Assembly: GCF_020873875.1 (NCBI RefSeq)
Contig: NZ_JAHWGU010000001.1
Span: 124,001 to 188,000, forward strand
From: Actinoplanes sp. DH11
Lineage (GTDB): Bacteria; Actinomycetota; Actinomycetes; Mycobacteriales; Micromonosporaceae
DNA: 64,000 nucleotides
Direction: 5' to 3'
Part shown: piece after piece, positions 17,824-24,646 of the stretch
How the letters are laid out: the number at the start of each line of letters is the position of its first letter
Position numbering within the stretch: position 1 is the first letter of the stretch
Program-made: the position numbers and the translations under genes
Notes under the pieces: model-generated
The model's input: only the letters and a program-made list of their open reading frames with translations
Told to the model about the DNA's origin: nothing
Databases searched by the model: none

Positions 17824-18567
17824 TTACTGGGTGGCGGTGTCGTTGCCGGGGCCGCCGACCAGCTTGTCGTTGCCGAAGCCGCCGGAGAGGTTGTCGTTGC
17901 CGGTGTTGCCGTAGAGGGCGTCGTTGCCGTTGCCGCCGAGCAGGAAGTCGTTGCCCGCGCCACCGTGGATGGTGTCGCCGCTGTCGGGCATCTCGCCGTC
18001 GAGGTCGCCGCCGATGAGGTCGTCGTGACCGGCCTCGCCGTACAGCTTGTCCTTGCCCGGACCGCCCTCGACGTGGTCGTTGCCGGTGCCGCCGCGGAGG
18101 GTGTCGTTGCCGCTGCCGCCCTGGACGTCGTCGGTGCCGGCGCCGCCGGTGAGGGTGTCCTTGCCGGTTCCGCCGTAGACGGTGTCGTTGCCGGTTCCGC
18201 CGTTGGCGGTCAGGCGCACCGCGGTGTGGTTGTCGACGAAGTCGTTCTTGTCACCGAGCGTGACGTTGAGTCCGGTGGGCTTCTTGGTGGTGCACTTGAC
18301 CTTGGTCTTGTCGCCCTTGACCGCCTTGCAGCCCTTGCCCGCCTTGATGGCGACCTTGTCGTTCAGGGTGATGGTCCGGCCGGAGATGGTGATGGACAGC
18401 GAGTTGGCCTGGCCGGCGGCCGCCGTGAATCGGACGACGGTGCTGTTCTTGCCCACGACTTCGGCCTTGGCAGCCGACGCGGCCTGAGCCGGAGAGGCGA
18501 GGAGAGCGGTCGTGACGGCGGTGGCGATGCCGATGACAGCCAGCTTCTTACGGTTCGAACTGAACAT
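17824..18567 (-). CDS. Secreted RTX-like calcium-binding repeat protein
   Basis: 247 residues with a signal peptide ([23 protein letters not shown]). An N-terminal domain of about 80 residues carries [18 protein letters not shown]. From residue 120 on there are eleven or so nonapeptide-type repeats such as [19 protein letters not shown] and [19 protein letters not shown], which build a calcium-loaded beta roll. There is no lipase or protease domain, and no type I secretion genes are nearby, so it is likely Sec-exported, unlike Gram-negative RTX toxins. A larger paralogue with the same N-terminal domain is encoded at 56065-57498. Function beyond calcium binding and surface structure is unknown. 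Confidence 0.85.
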   Translation of the reverse strand: MFSSNRKKLAVIGIATAVTTALLASPAQAASAAKAEVVGKNSTVVRFTAAAGQANSLSITISGRTITLNDKVAIKAGKGCKAVKGDKTKVKCTTKKPTGLNVTLGDKNDFVDNHTAVRLTANGGTGNDTVYGGTGKDTLTGGAGTDDVQGGSGNDTLRGGTGNDHVEGGPGKDKLYGEAGHDDLIGGDLDGEMPDSGDTIHGGAGNDFLLGGNGNDALYGNTGNDNLSGGFGNDKLVGGPGNDTATQ

Positions 18568-18706
18568 TGGATCCCCATCCCTAGCTGCTGATATGGAGAC
18601 CCTATGAGGATGTGAGAGCTGTTCGTCTCCCGCTTTCGTGTCACACCGCAGAAGGCGGCGCGGCGGGTGTCGGCTCGGACGCCTAGAAAATCTGGGTTGA
18701 ACGCAC

Positions 18707-18735
18707 TAGACATTTTCGGAAGACGTGGCTAATGT
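18707..18735 (+). promoter_or_regulatory. Promoter of non-coding element A
   Basis: TAGACA (18707-18712) and TAATGT (18730-18735) are 17 nt apart. The same arrangement with TAGATT and TAGTGT at the same 17-nt spacing precedes copy B. Conservation of both boxes in two otherwise diverged flanks supports a real promoter, with transcription expected near 18742. Confidence 0.6.
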
Positions 18736-18741
18736 TTCTCT

Positions 18742-19255
18742 CGTCGGGAGCGAAGATCGCTCGAGATACCGACGAATCATGACCGAGCGTCAAGCAGGGC
18801 CCGGACCGTTCGTGGCTCGCTCGGCATCGCGGTGGAGATGTGTCACCGCCCGGAGTTCAGTACGGCATGTGCACCACAAGACCTTGACGTAATTCCAGGT
18901 CAGGGCAAATGCAGGCGGGGCTGAGGCTCGGTTTGGGGCTCCGGCTGATGAGAGATCACCTGCTGTACGTGTACGGGGCCATGAGGTTCGCGTGGGGTTC
19001 CGGCACCAGCAGGTCGTACGACAGCACCACAGGCGATGGAAGCAGAGGAAAGGGAGGGCCGAGCACCGTTGGATCGCCCGCCGTCACAGAACGTCGTTTC
19101 GTTCTGGGGTGGACGGTCACGCTTATGCGATCCTCGCGCCGCACGCCGCTGACGGTGGCAGGCGCGGAAAAGACAAGCCGGCGAACCTGCCGGTAGATGG
19201 TGTATTCAACCCGTAACCCCGGGCCCCGGCGCTGCACGCGCCGGGGCCCTCGTCG
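18742..19255 (+). ncRNA. Long structured non-coding RNA element, copy A
   Basis: A 760-nt interval without a convincing gene contains an element homologous to 49677-50220. Shared blocks, in order: a CCGAGCG/CGCTCGG stem (18783-18789 with 18818-18824); a variable hairpin GCGGTG/CACCGC (18829-18849); a block of 32 identical bases (18876-18907); a CAGAGGAAAGGGAGGG block near 19044; GGTCACGCTTAYGCGATCCT near 19115; a CCGGC-GAACCT-GCCGG hairpin (19178-19193); and the terminator. The last hairpin reads CCGAC-GAACCT-GTCGG in copy B, a compensatory change. Shared blocks lie in different reading frames in A and B, which argues against a protein. It ends 79 nt before a PP2C phosphatase gene. The family is unknown to me. 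Confidence 0.7.
19221..19249 (+). terminator. Terminator at the end of element A
   Basis: GGGCCCCGGCGC (19221-19232) pairs with GCGCCGGGGCCC (19238-19249): a perfect 12-bp stem with a 5-nt loop, followed by TCGTCG rather than a T-run. Copy B ends in the same way with a different loop. It lies 79 nt before the phosphatase start codon, so it may end a separate RNA or attenuate a leader. Confidence 0.75.
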
Positions 19256-19327
19256 TGCGGGCCGCCGTCGGTTGCGCCGCGCGGGCGCGAAGTCCCCGTT
19301 GGCGACCTGCCGCACCGGATCCCGCCT

Positions 19328-20620
19328 ATGCTGCGTCGCGTGAGCGAGAGCGCGATGAGCAGTATGGATCTTGATGATGTGCTGCTCGCCGTGGAGAAGG
19401 CCGCCCCGGTCGACGCCGTGGAGGCGGTGACCCGCAGCATCGGGGCGCGGCTGGACGCGCTGTGGGTGTCGTTCCTGGTGGCGGACATGAGCGGCCGTGC
19501 CCTGGTGAGGCTGGCCCACAACGCGATCGGCGAGGTGGGCGACGGCCGCCGGCAGGATCGGGACGTGGCTCTGGTGCTGCCGTTCGACGGCGGCCCGCAG
19601 GAACAGGCGCTGCGGGCCCAGCGGGTGCTCGTCGAGCAGATCGGTGACCGGTACGTCGTCCGGGCACCCGTCACTCAGCGGGGTGAAGCGATCGGGCTGC
19701 TGGAGATGGCCCTGTCGGCAGCCCCCAGCGACGAGGCCGTGCAGCGGGTGTCGCGGGCCGCGCACACCCTGGCCTTCGTGGTGATCGCCAACCGCCGGCA
19801 CACCGACCTGTTCGAATGGGGTCAGCGGACGACGCCGTTCACGCTCGCCGCAGAAATCCAGCGGCGGCTGCTGCCCGAGTCGTTCACCTGCGAGGCCGAC
19901 TCGTTCACCCTGTCGGCGTGGCTGGAACCGGCGGCGAACATCGGCGGGGACACCTTCGATTACAGCCTGGCGCGTGACCTGCTGCACCTGAGCGTCACCG
20001 ACGCGGTGGGCCACGGTGTCGACAGCGCCCTCACCGCGACCCTGTGTGTCAGCGGGCTGCGCAACGCCCGTCGTCGCGGTGCCACCCTGCACGAGCAGGC
20101 GCTGGCGGCGAACCAGGCGATCCTGGACAACAGTTCCCCCGGGTCACTGTTCGCCACCGGACTGCTCGGCCGCCTCGATCTGACGACCGGGACCCTGGAC
20201 CTCGTCAACGCCGGGCATCCGGCGCCGCTGCTGGTCCGCGCCGGAACCGTACGGCCCGTGGCGTTGCCGGCCAACCGGCCGCTCGGGGTGCTGCCCCGCA
20301 AGCCGTACCGGGAAAGCCGGCTCTCCTTGCAGCCCGGTGACCGTCTGGTGATGCTCACGGACGGCATGCTGGAACGTGGTGCCGCCGGGCTCGATCTGCC
20401 GGATCGGCTGCGGAACCTGGTCGCGCTGCATCCCCGCGAGGTCGTCCGGGTCCTGGGCGACCTGGTCCTCGACGTCGCCGGTCCGGTCCTGCCCGACGAC
20501 GCCTGCCTCTTGGTCCTGGATTGGCACGGCGGCCACGGCGACACCCGGTCCACCGCGGCCGGCGCCGACCCCAGCCGGGCCAGCGGCACCGTTCATCCCC
20601 TGCCGAACGGGGCAGTCTGA
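19328..20620 (+). CDS. PP2C-type serine phosphatase, SpoIIE/RsbU family
   Basis: 430 residues from ATG 19328; later in-frame starts exist. The N-terminal 165 residues look like a GAF-type sensor. The C-terminal PP2C/SpoIIE domain begins at about residue 180 (AEIQRRLLPESF) and has the metal-binding GGDTFDY, VTDAVGHGVDSALTA, NAGHPAPLLV, LTDGMLERGA and PDDACLLVLDW motifs, all intact. Such phosphatases reactivate phosphorylated STAS anti-anti-sigma factors in partner-switching stress regulation. Three STAS proteins encoded at 41753-45770 lack the target serine, so its substrate must be another STAS protein. It lies just after non-coding element A. Confidence 0.9.
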   Translation: MLRRVSESAMSSMDLDDVLLAVEKAAPVDAVEAVTRSIGARLDALWVSFLVADMSGRALVRLAHNAIGEVGDGRRQDRDVALVLPFDGGPQEQALRAQRVLVEQIGDRYVVRAPVTQRGEAIGLLEMALSAAPSDEAVQRVSRAAHTLAFVVIANRRHTDLFEWGQRTTPFTLAAEIQRRLLPESFTCEADSFTLSAWLEPAANIGGDTFDYSLARDLLHLSVTDAVGHGVDSALTATLCVSGLRNARRRGATLHEQALAANQAILDNSSPGSLFATGLLGRLDLTTGTLDLVNAGHPAPLLVRAGTVRPVALPANRPLGVLPRKPYRESRLSLQPGDRLVMLTDGMLERGAAGLDLPDRLRNLVALHPREVVRVLGDLVLDVAGPVLPDDACLLVLDWHGGHGDTRSTAAGADPSRASGTVHPLPNGAV

Positions 20621-20624
20621 GGGT

Positions 20625-20873
20625 TCAGGAGGTCGAGCCGAGGCGGTCCACTGCGGCCTTGGCGTCGATCAGGCTCGCACCGGTCCGCTGACGGTAGAGC
20701 TTGATGGCGGCGACATCTCCACTCCGGGCGATCTCGCCGGCGATCTCGGCGCGCAGTTCCTCGGAGTCCGGGTGGTGGCTCGGGGCGGTGGCGCGTGCGC
20801 GGCGCCGGAGCAGCGCGGCGGCGATGAGCAGCAGCAGGCCGACGGCACCGGCGGCAATGATGGCAGTCGTCAT
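20625..20873 (-). CDS. Small membrane protein with ribosomal L7/L12-like C-terminus
   Basis: 82 residues from ATG 20873, with AAGGAG at proper spacing and a 4-nt ATGA overlap with the end of the TetR gene upstream. Residues 4-23 form one membrane helix (IIAAGAVGLLLLIAAALL), followed by arginines. The last 40 residues (DVAAIKLYRQRTGASLIDAKAAVDRL) match the first helix-strand part of the L7/L12 C-terminal domain. Such small L7/L12-domain membrane proteins are common in actinomycetes but of unknown role. It is cotranscribed with the TetR regulator. Confidence 0.78.
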   Translation of the reverse strand: MTTAIIAAGAVGLLLLIAAALLRRRARATAPSHHPDSEELRAEIAGEIARSGDVAAIKLYRQRTGASLIDAKAAVDRLGSTS

Positions 20874-21622
20874 TCTTCGGACTCCTTCTGATCGATGCGC
20901 GAACCCGCGACGGTAAAGGTAGCCACAGCGGTAAAGGGGTCCGCGGCGGTGGAGGAAACCCTGGCGGCCAGGGGATCTGCGGCCGCGGAGGGATTCGGGG
21001 TCTCGAGGAGCGCCCACGTCAGCGCCTCGGTGAGCCACGTCTCGGACTGGTCAAGGGTCCAGCCGAGGTCGTCGGTGCGGATGAAGTAGGCGGCATTGCA
21101 GAGGTGCAGCCACAGGATGTCGGTGGCCCGGGCGGCGTCCACGCCCGGACGGAGGGCGCCCATCGCGGCCAGTCGGTCGGCCACGAGCCGGAAGCCGCCG
21201 CGCATGCTGTCGTGTGCGATGGCGAGGCTTTCCCGCACACCCGGCTCGCGCGGGGCGGCCGCGACGACCTGCCGCATCAGCCCCGACCACTGGTCGAACG
21301 TGGTCCGGGTCGCGTGGATGAGGAAGCCGAGCAGTTCCCGCGGGTCGGTGATGGCCTGGATGCGGGCGATGGTTCCGGTGATGTCCTCGGCGGTGGTGCC
21401 GGCCGTGATGAGGGTGCGCAGCAGGCCGTGCTTGCCGCCACCGACCGCGTAGACGGTTGCCGGCGCGACCCGGGCCGCCGCCGCGATCTCCTCGACCCGC
21501 GTCTCGAAGTATCCGTTGCGGACGAACAGGTCACGAGCGCTGTCCAGGATCGCCTGGCGCGTCAGCCGCGCGTACTCCGCTCTTCTGCCGCGTGGAGCGG
21601 ACCCGCCACGTCCGGATGCCAT
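20870..21622 (-). CDS. TetR-family regulator
   Basis: ATG 21622 is chosen because a TATGAT -10 box lies at 21629-21634 on the complement, only 6 nt away, which suggests a leaderless transcript. Longer starts at 21649 and 21799 would lie upstream of that promoter. 250 residues, helix-turn-helix YFETRVEEIAAAARVAPATVYAVGGGKHGLL, with the unusual VGGGK in place of the usual YFGSK turn. The C-terminal 30 residues (NPSAAADPLAARVSSTAADPF) are low-complexity. It is divergent from the oxidoreductase at 21709, its likely target, and coupled to the small L7/L12-like gene. Confidence 0.85.
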   Translation of the reverse strand: MASGRGGSAPRGRRAEYARLTRQAILDSARDLFVRNGYFETRVEEIAAAARVAPATVYAVGGGKHGLLRTLITAGTTAEDITGTIARIQAITDPRELLGFLIHATRTTFDQWSGLMRQVVAAAPREPGVRESLAIAHDSMRGGFRLVADRLAAMGALRPGVDAARATDILWLHLCNAAYFIRTDDLGWTLDQSETWLTEALTWALLETPNPSAAADPLAARVSSTAADPFTAVATFTVAGSRIDQKESEE

Positions 21623-21628
21623 GCGCTG

Positions 21629-21675
21629 ATCATAGCTGCTACGTTTCATCAGAGTTAGCTCTATTGAGCAGAGCT
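21629..21675. promoter_or_regulatory. Divergent control region with a candidate TetR operator
   Basis: AGCTCT (21657-21662) and AGAGCT (21670-21675) form an inverted repeat with a 7-nt centre in the 86-nt gap between the TetR and oxidoreductase genes. The minus-strand -10 TATGAT is at 21629-21634. The arrangement suits one operator controlling both directions. Confidence 0.45.
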
Positions 21676-21708
21676 GAGTATGACGGAAGCGGAAGAAGAG
21701 GTGCTGCG

Positions 21709-22701
21709 ATGCGAGCGGTGTGGTTGCGAGAGTTCGGTTCACCAGCGGTTCTGCACGTGGAGGACACCGCCGAGCCGACGGTCGCGTCCGGGCAGGCACT
21801 GATCGGCGTGGAGTTCGCCGGGATCACGTGGATCGAGACGTCGTTCCGGGCGAGCGGCTTCGGGCCGTTCCCGGCGCCGCCGATGATCCCGGGCAACGGG
21901 GTCGGCGGAACCGTGCTGGCCGTCGGGGATGACGCGGACCGGCACTGGGTCGGCAGGCGGGTGGTTGCCGGCACCGGCGGGTCCGGCGGCTACGCGGAGC
22001 GGGTGGCTGTCGGCACCGGCTCGCTGATCGGCGTGCCGGACGGCGTGGCGACGGACGAGGCGGTCGCGTTGCTGGCCGACGGGCGTACCGCTCTGATGAT
22101 CATGGCGGCGGCGGATGTCCGGCCCGGCGACCGGGTGCTTGTCGAGGCGGCGGCCGGCGGCGTCGGTTCGCTGCTCGTGCAGCTGGCCGTGGCGGCGGGC
22201 GCGCGGGTCGTGGCGGCCGCCGGCGGGGCCTACAAGGCCGGCGTGGCACGCGACCTCGGTGCGCACGCCGCTGTCGACTACCGCGAGGTCGGCTGGGCCG
22301 ACGAGGTGCGCGCGGCGGCCGGCGGTGTCGGGAGTGGCGACGGTGTCGGCGGTGTCGGCGGTGTCGACGTCGTGCTCGACGGCGTCGGCGGTGACATCGC
22401 CACCACCGCCTTCGACCTGCTCGCCGACGGCGGCCGGATGATCAGTTTCGGGTTCAGCGCGGCGGCCGGCTGGCCGGACATCTCCGACGAGGTCGCCGCG
22501 CGCCGCGGGATCCGCGTGCAGCGCGGCGTCTTCGGACCGCCCGACGAACAGATCCGCCGCACCACCGAGGCCCTCGCCCTGGCCGCGTCCGGCGGGTTGC
22601 GGCCGGTCATCGGTCAGTGGCTGCCGCTGGAGCGGGCCGCCGAGGCCCATGCCGCGATGGAGGCCCGTTCCGTCGTCGGCAAGACCGTCCTGACCGTCTG
22701 A
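21709..22701 (+). CDS. Zinc-less quinone oxidoreductase (MDR superfamily)
   Basis: 330 residues from ATG 21709 with GGAAGAAGAGG (21691-21701) upstream; the frame is open further back without coding character. It has a GroES-like N-terminal domain (FAGITWIETSFRASG, PMIPGNGVGGTV) and a Rossmann domain with AAAGGVGSLLVQLAVAAGARVVAAAGG. The structural-zinc cysteines of alcohol dehydrogenases are absent, as in quinone reductases and crystallins. A glycine-valine-rich insertion (GSGDGVGGVGGV) precedes VDVVLDGVGG. It probably reduces quinones or enones with NADPH under control of the divergent TetR. Confidence 0.88.
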   Translation: MRAVWLREFGSPAVLHVEDTAEPTVASGQALIGVEFAGITWIETSFRASGFGPFPAPPMIPGNGVGGTVLAVGDDADRHWVGRRVVAGTGGSGGYAERVAVGTGSLIGVPDGVATDEAVALLADGRTALMIMAAADVRPGDRVLVEAAAGGVGSLLVQLAVAAGARVVAAAGGAYKAGVARDLGAHAAVDYREVGWADEVRAAAGGVGSGDGVGGVGGVDVVLDGVGGDIATTAFDLLADGGRMISFGFSAAAGWPDISDEVAARRGIRVQRGVFGPPDEQIRRTTEALALAASGGLRPVIGQWLPLERAAEAHAAMEARSVVGKTVLTV

Positions 22702-22722
22702 ACCCATCTTCCGGAGAGAATC

Positions 22723-23889
22723 ATGCGCATTTTGTTCTCCAGCGTTCCCGCCTTCGGTCACCTGATCCCGATGCTTCCGCTCGCCGCGGCCGCCCGCCGG
22801 GCCGGCCACCGGGTGGCCCTGCTCACCCACCCGTCCATGAGTGGTGCCGCTCCGGATCTGGATCTGCTTCCGGCCGGGCCCAGCATGGCCGAGACCCTCG
22901 AGGACGTCAGCCGCCGGACCCGGCTGGACGCCCTCGATGACATGGCACAGGGCGCGGTGGAATTCTTCGTCGAGTCCCGGCTCACCCTCGGCGCCGACGA
23001 AGCGCTCGCCGCGGCCGAGGATTTCCGCCCCGATCTCGTCGTCGCGGACATGGTCGATTTCGTCGGCCAGCTCGCCGCCGCAGCCCGCGGTGTCCCGTTC
23101 GCCGTGCACGGCTCGACCCTGCCGCTCGCCGAGCCGCTGGCCGTCGCTTTCGAGCGGGCCGTCACCGCGAGGTTCGGGCAACGGTCGGTGACCCGCGGCG
23201 CGCCTGTCGCCTACGTCGATCCGTGGCCGGCGAGTCTGCTGCGGCCCACCGACCGGTACCCGGTCACCCGGATCCCGATCCGGCCGCAGCCGCACAGCGT
23301 GCCGGGTCAGGCGTGGTCCCGGCCCCGGTTCGCCGGCCGGGAGGACCGGCCGGTGGTTCTGGTGACCCTCGGGACGGTGGTGGAGGACGCCACGATTCTC
23401 GGCTCGATCATTTCCTCGCTGGCCGAGTTCGACGTCAACATCCTGGTCGCCGCCGGTGGGACCGGCGAGCAGACCCATGACAATGATCGCGTACGCGTGA
23501 CCGGCTTCGTGCCCATGGAACAACTCCTCGCCGCGAGTGACCTGGTCGTGGGCGCCGCGGGTGCCGGAACGCTGCTCGCCACCCTGAGTGCGGGCCTGCC
23601 GACGGTCCTGCTTCCGCTGGGCCTGGACAAGCCGGTCAACGCCGGCCGGGCGGCCGCCGCGGGCGTGGGACTCGTGGTCACCGACCCCGGTGACGTCGGT
23701 GCGGCCGTGGGGACGGTGCTGGCGGACCCGTCGTACGCCGCCGCGTCCGCGGCCGTCGCCGGCGAGATGGCCCGCACGAACTCCCCCGGGACGGTCCTGG
23801 AGACCCTCCTGCGTCTGGCCGGCGGTAGGGAGAACCCCACCATGATCTCGGGTGGTGGCCTCATGGGCGTCACTGAGCAGCGGAAATAA
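22723..23889 (+). CDS. Glycosyltransferase, macrolide/UGT (GT1-like) type
   Basis: 388 residues from ATG 22723 with GGAGAG upstream, 21 nt after the oxidoreductase. The N-terminal half has MRILFSSVPAFGHLIPMLPLAAAARRAGHRV, and the C-terminal donor-sugar domain has GAAGAGTLLATLSAGLPTVLLPLGLDKPVNA. These are typical of GT-B enzymes that decorate polyketides and aglycones. The motif before it reads VTGFVPMEQLLAASDLVVG. It immediately precedes an ABC exporter pair, so glycosylation and export of a small molecule, as self-protection or drug inactivation, is plausible. No other biosynthetic gene is nearby. Confidence 0.85.
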   Translation: MRILFSSVPAFGHLIPMLPLAAAARRAGHRVALLTHPSMSGAAPDLDLLPAGPSMAETLEDVSRRTRLDALDDMAQGAVEFFVESRLTLGADEALAAAEDFRPDLVVADMVDFVGQLAAAARGVPFAVHGSTLPLAEPLAVAFERAVTARFGQRSVTRGAPVAYVDPWPASLLRPTDRYPVTRIPIRPQPHSVPGQAWSRPRFAGREDRPVVLVTLGTVVEDATILGSIISSLAEFDVNILVAAGGTGEQTHDNDRVRVTGFVPMEQLLAASDLVVGAAGAGTLLATLSAGLPTVLLPLGLDKPVNAGRAAAAGVGLVVTDPGDVGAAVGTVLADPSYAAASAAVAGEMARTNSPGTVLETLLRLAGGRENPTMISGGGLMGVTEQRK

Positions 23890-23898
23890 CGTGGAGTC

Positions 23899-24645
23899 AT
23901 GATCAACACCCTCCCGTCGACGCTGGCGCCGGCAATATCGGTGCGGGGCCTGAGCCGTACCTACGGAAACGGCCCGACCATGGTGCGTGCGGCCGACGGC
24001 ATCGACATCGACTTCCCGCCCGGCACCTGGACCGCCGTGATGGGACCGTCCGGCTCGGGCAAGTCCACGCTCCTGCACTGCGCCGCCGGCCTGGAGCGGG
24101 TCGACGCCGGCCGGGTCATGCTCGGTGACACCGACCTCACCACCCTCGACGACGACGAACTGGCAGTGCTGCGCCGTACCCGGATCGGCTTCGTCTTCCA
24201 GAGTTTCAACCTGATCGGCTCGCTGACCGCGGCGCAGAACGTGGCGCTGCCGCTACGCCTGCAGGGCCGCCGGCCGCGGCGCACCGAGATCACGGACGCC
24301 CTCGCCGCGGTGGGTCTGTCGGACCGGGCCCGCAGCAAACCGCGCCAGCTCTCCGGCGGTCAGCAGCAGCGGGTCTCCGTCGCCCGCGCCATGGTCACCC
24401 GTCCGGAGGTCCTCTTCGCCGACGAACCCACCGGCGCACTGGACACCGGTTCGGCCCGAGGCGTCCTCGACCTGCTCCGCAGCACCGTGGAAGGTGGACA
24501 GACGATCGTGATGGTGACGCATGATCCGGTCGCCGCCGCCCGCGCGGACGCCGTGGTGTTCCTGCGCGACGGGCGCATCGTGGACCGGCTCGTCACCCCC
24601 GGCGTCCGCGAGGTCACCGACCGCCTCGTGGCGCTGGAGCGCTGA
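23899..24645 (+). CDS. ABC transporter ATP-binding protein, MacB/LolD-type
   Basis: 248 residues with Walker A GPSGSGKST, Q-loop FVFQSFNLIGSLTAAQNVALPL, signature LSGGQQQRVSVARAM, Walker B VLFADEPTGALD and the switch histidine in VMVTHDP. It starts 9 nt after the glycosyltransferase, and its permease begins 1 nt after its stop. It energises an FtsX-type exporter or extractor, not a drug-importing channel. Confidence 0.93.
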   Translation: MINTLPSTLAPAISVRGLSRTYGNGPTMVRAADGIDIDFPPGTWTAVMGPSGSGKSTLLHCAAGLERVDAGRVMLGDTDLTTLDDDELAVLRRTRIGFVFQSFNLIGSLTAAQNVALPLRLQGRRPRRTEITDALAAVGLSDRARSKPRQLSGGQQQRVSVARAMVTRPEVLFADEPTGALDTGSARGVLDLLRSTVEGGQTIVMVTHDPVAAARADAVVFLRDGRIVDRLVTPGVREVTDRLVALER

Positions 24646-24646
24646 C

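Noticed and set aside
18909..19216. Small proteins encoded in RNA element A
   Set aside because: Peptides shared with copy B (RGKGG..TVGSPA and GHAYAILAP) are in one frame in B but in two frames in A, so selection is not on a protein.
18742..19255. tmRNA, RNase P RNA, 6S-like RNA or an intron
   Set aside because: Characteristic cores (tmRNA acceptor end, RNase P P4 region, group II domain V) were not found, and two copies in 31 kb would be unusual for the first two. This is from memory and not a database search.
23223..23480. Small ORFs inside large genes
   Set aside because: Many frames of 60-150 codons lie within confirmed genes. They lack ribosome sites and domain features and were treated as shadows.
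21739..24078. 779-residue open frame on the minus strand
   Set aside because: It lies opposite an oxidoreductase, a glycosyltransferase and the start of an ABC gene; its composition is a GC-skew artefact and no domain is visible.
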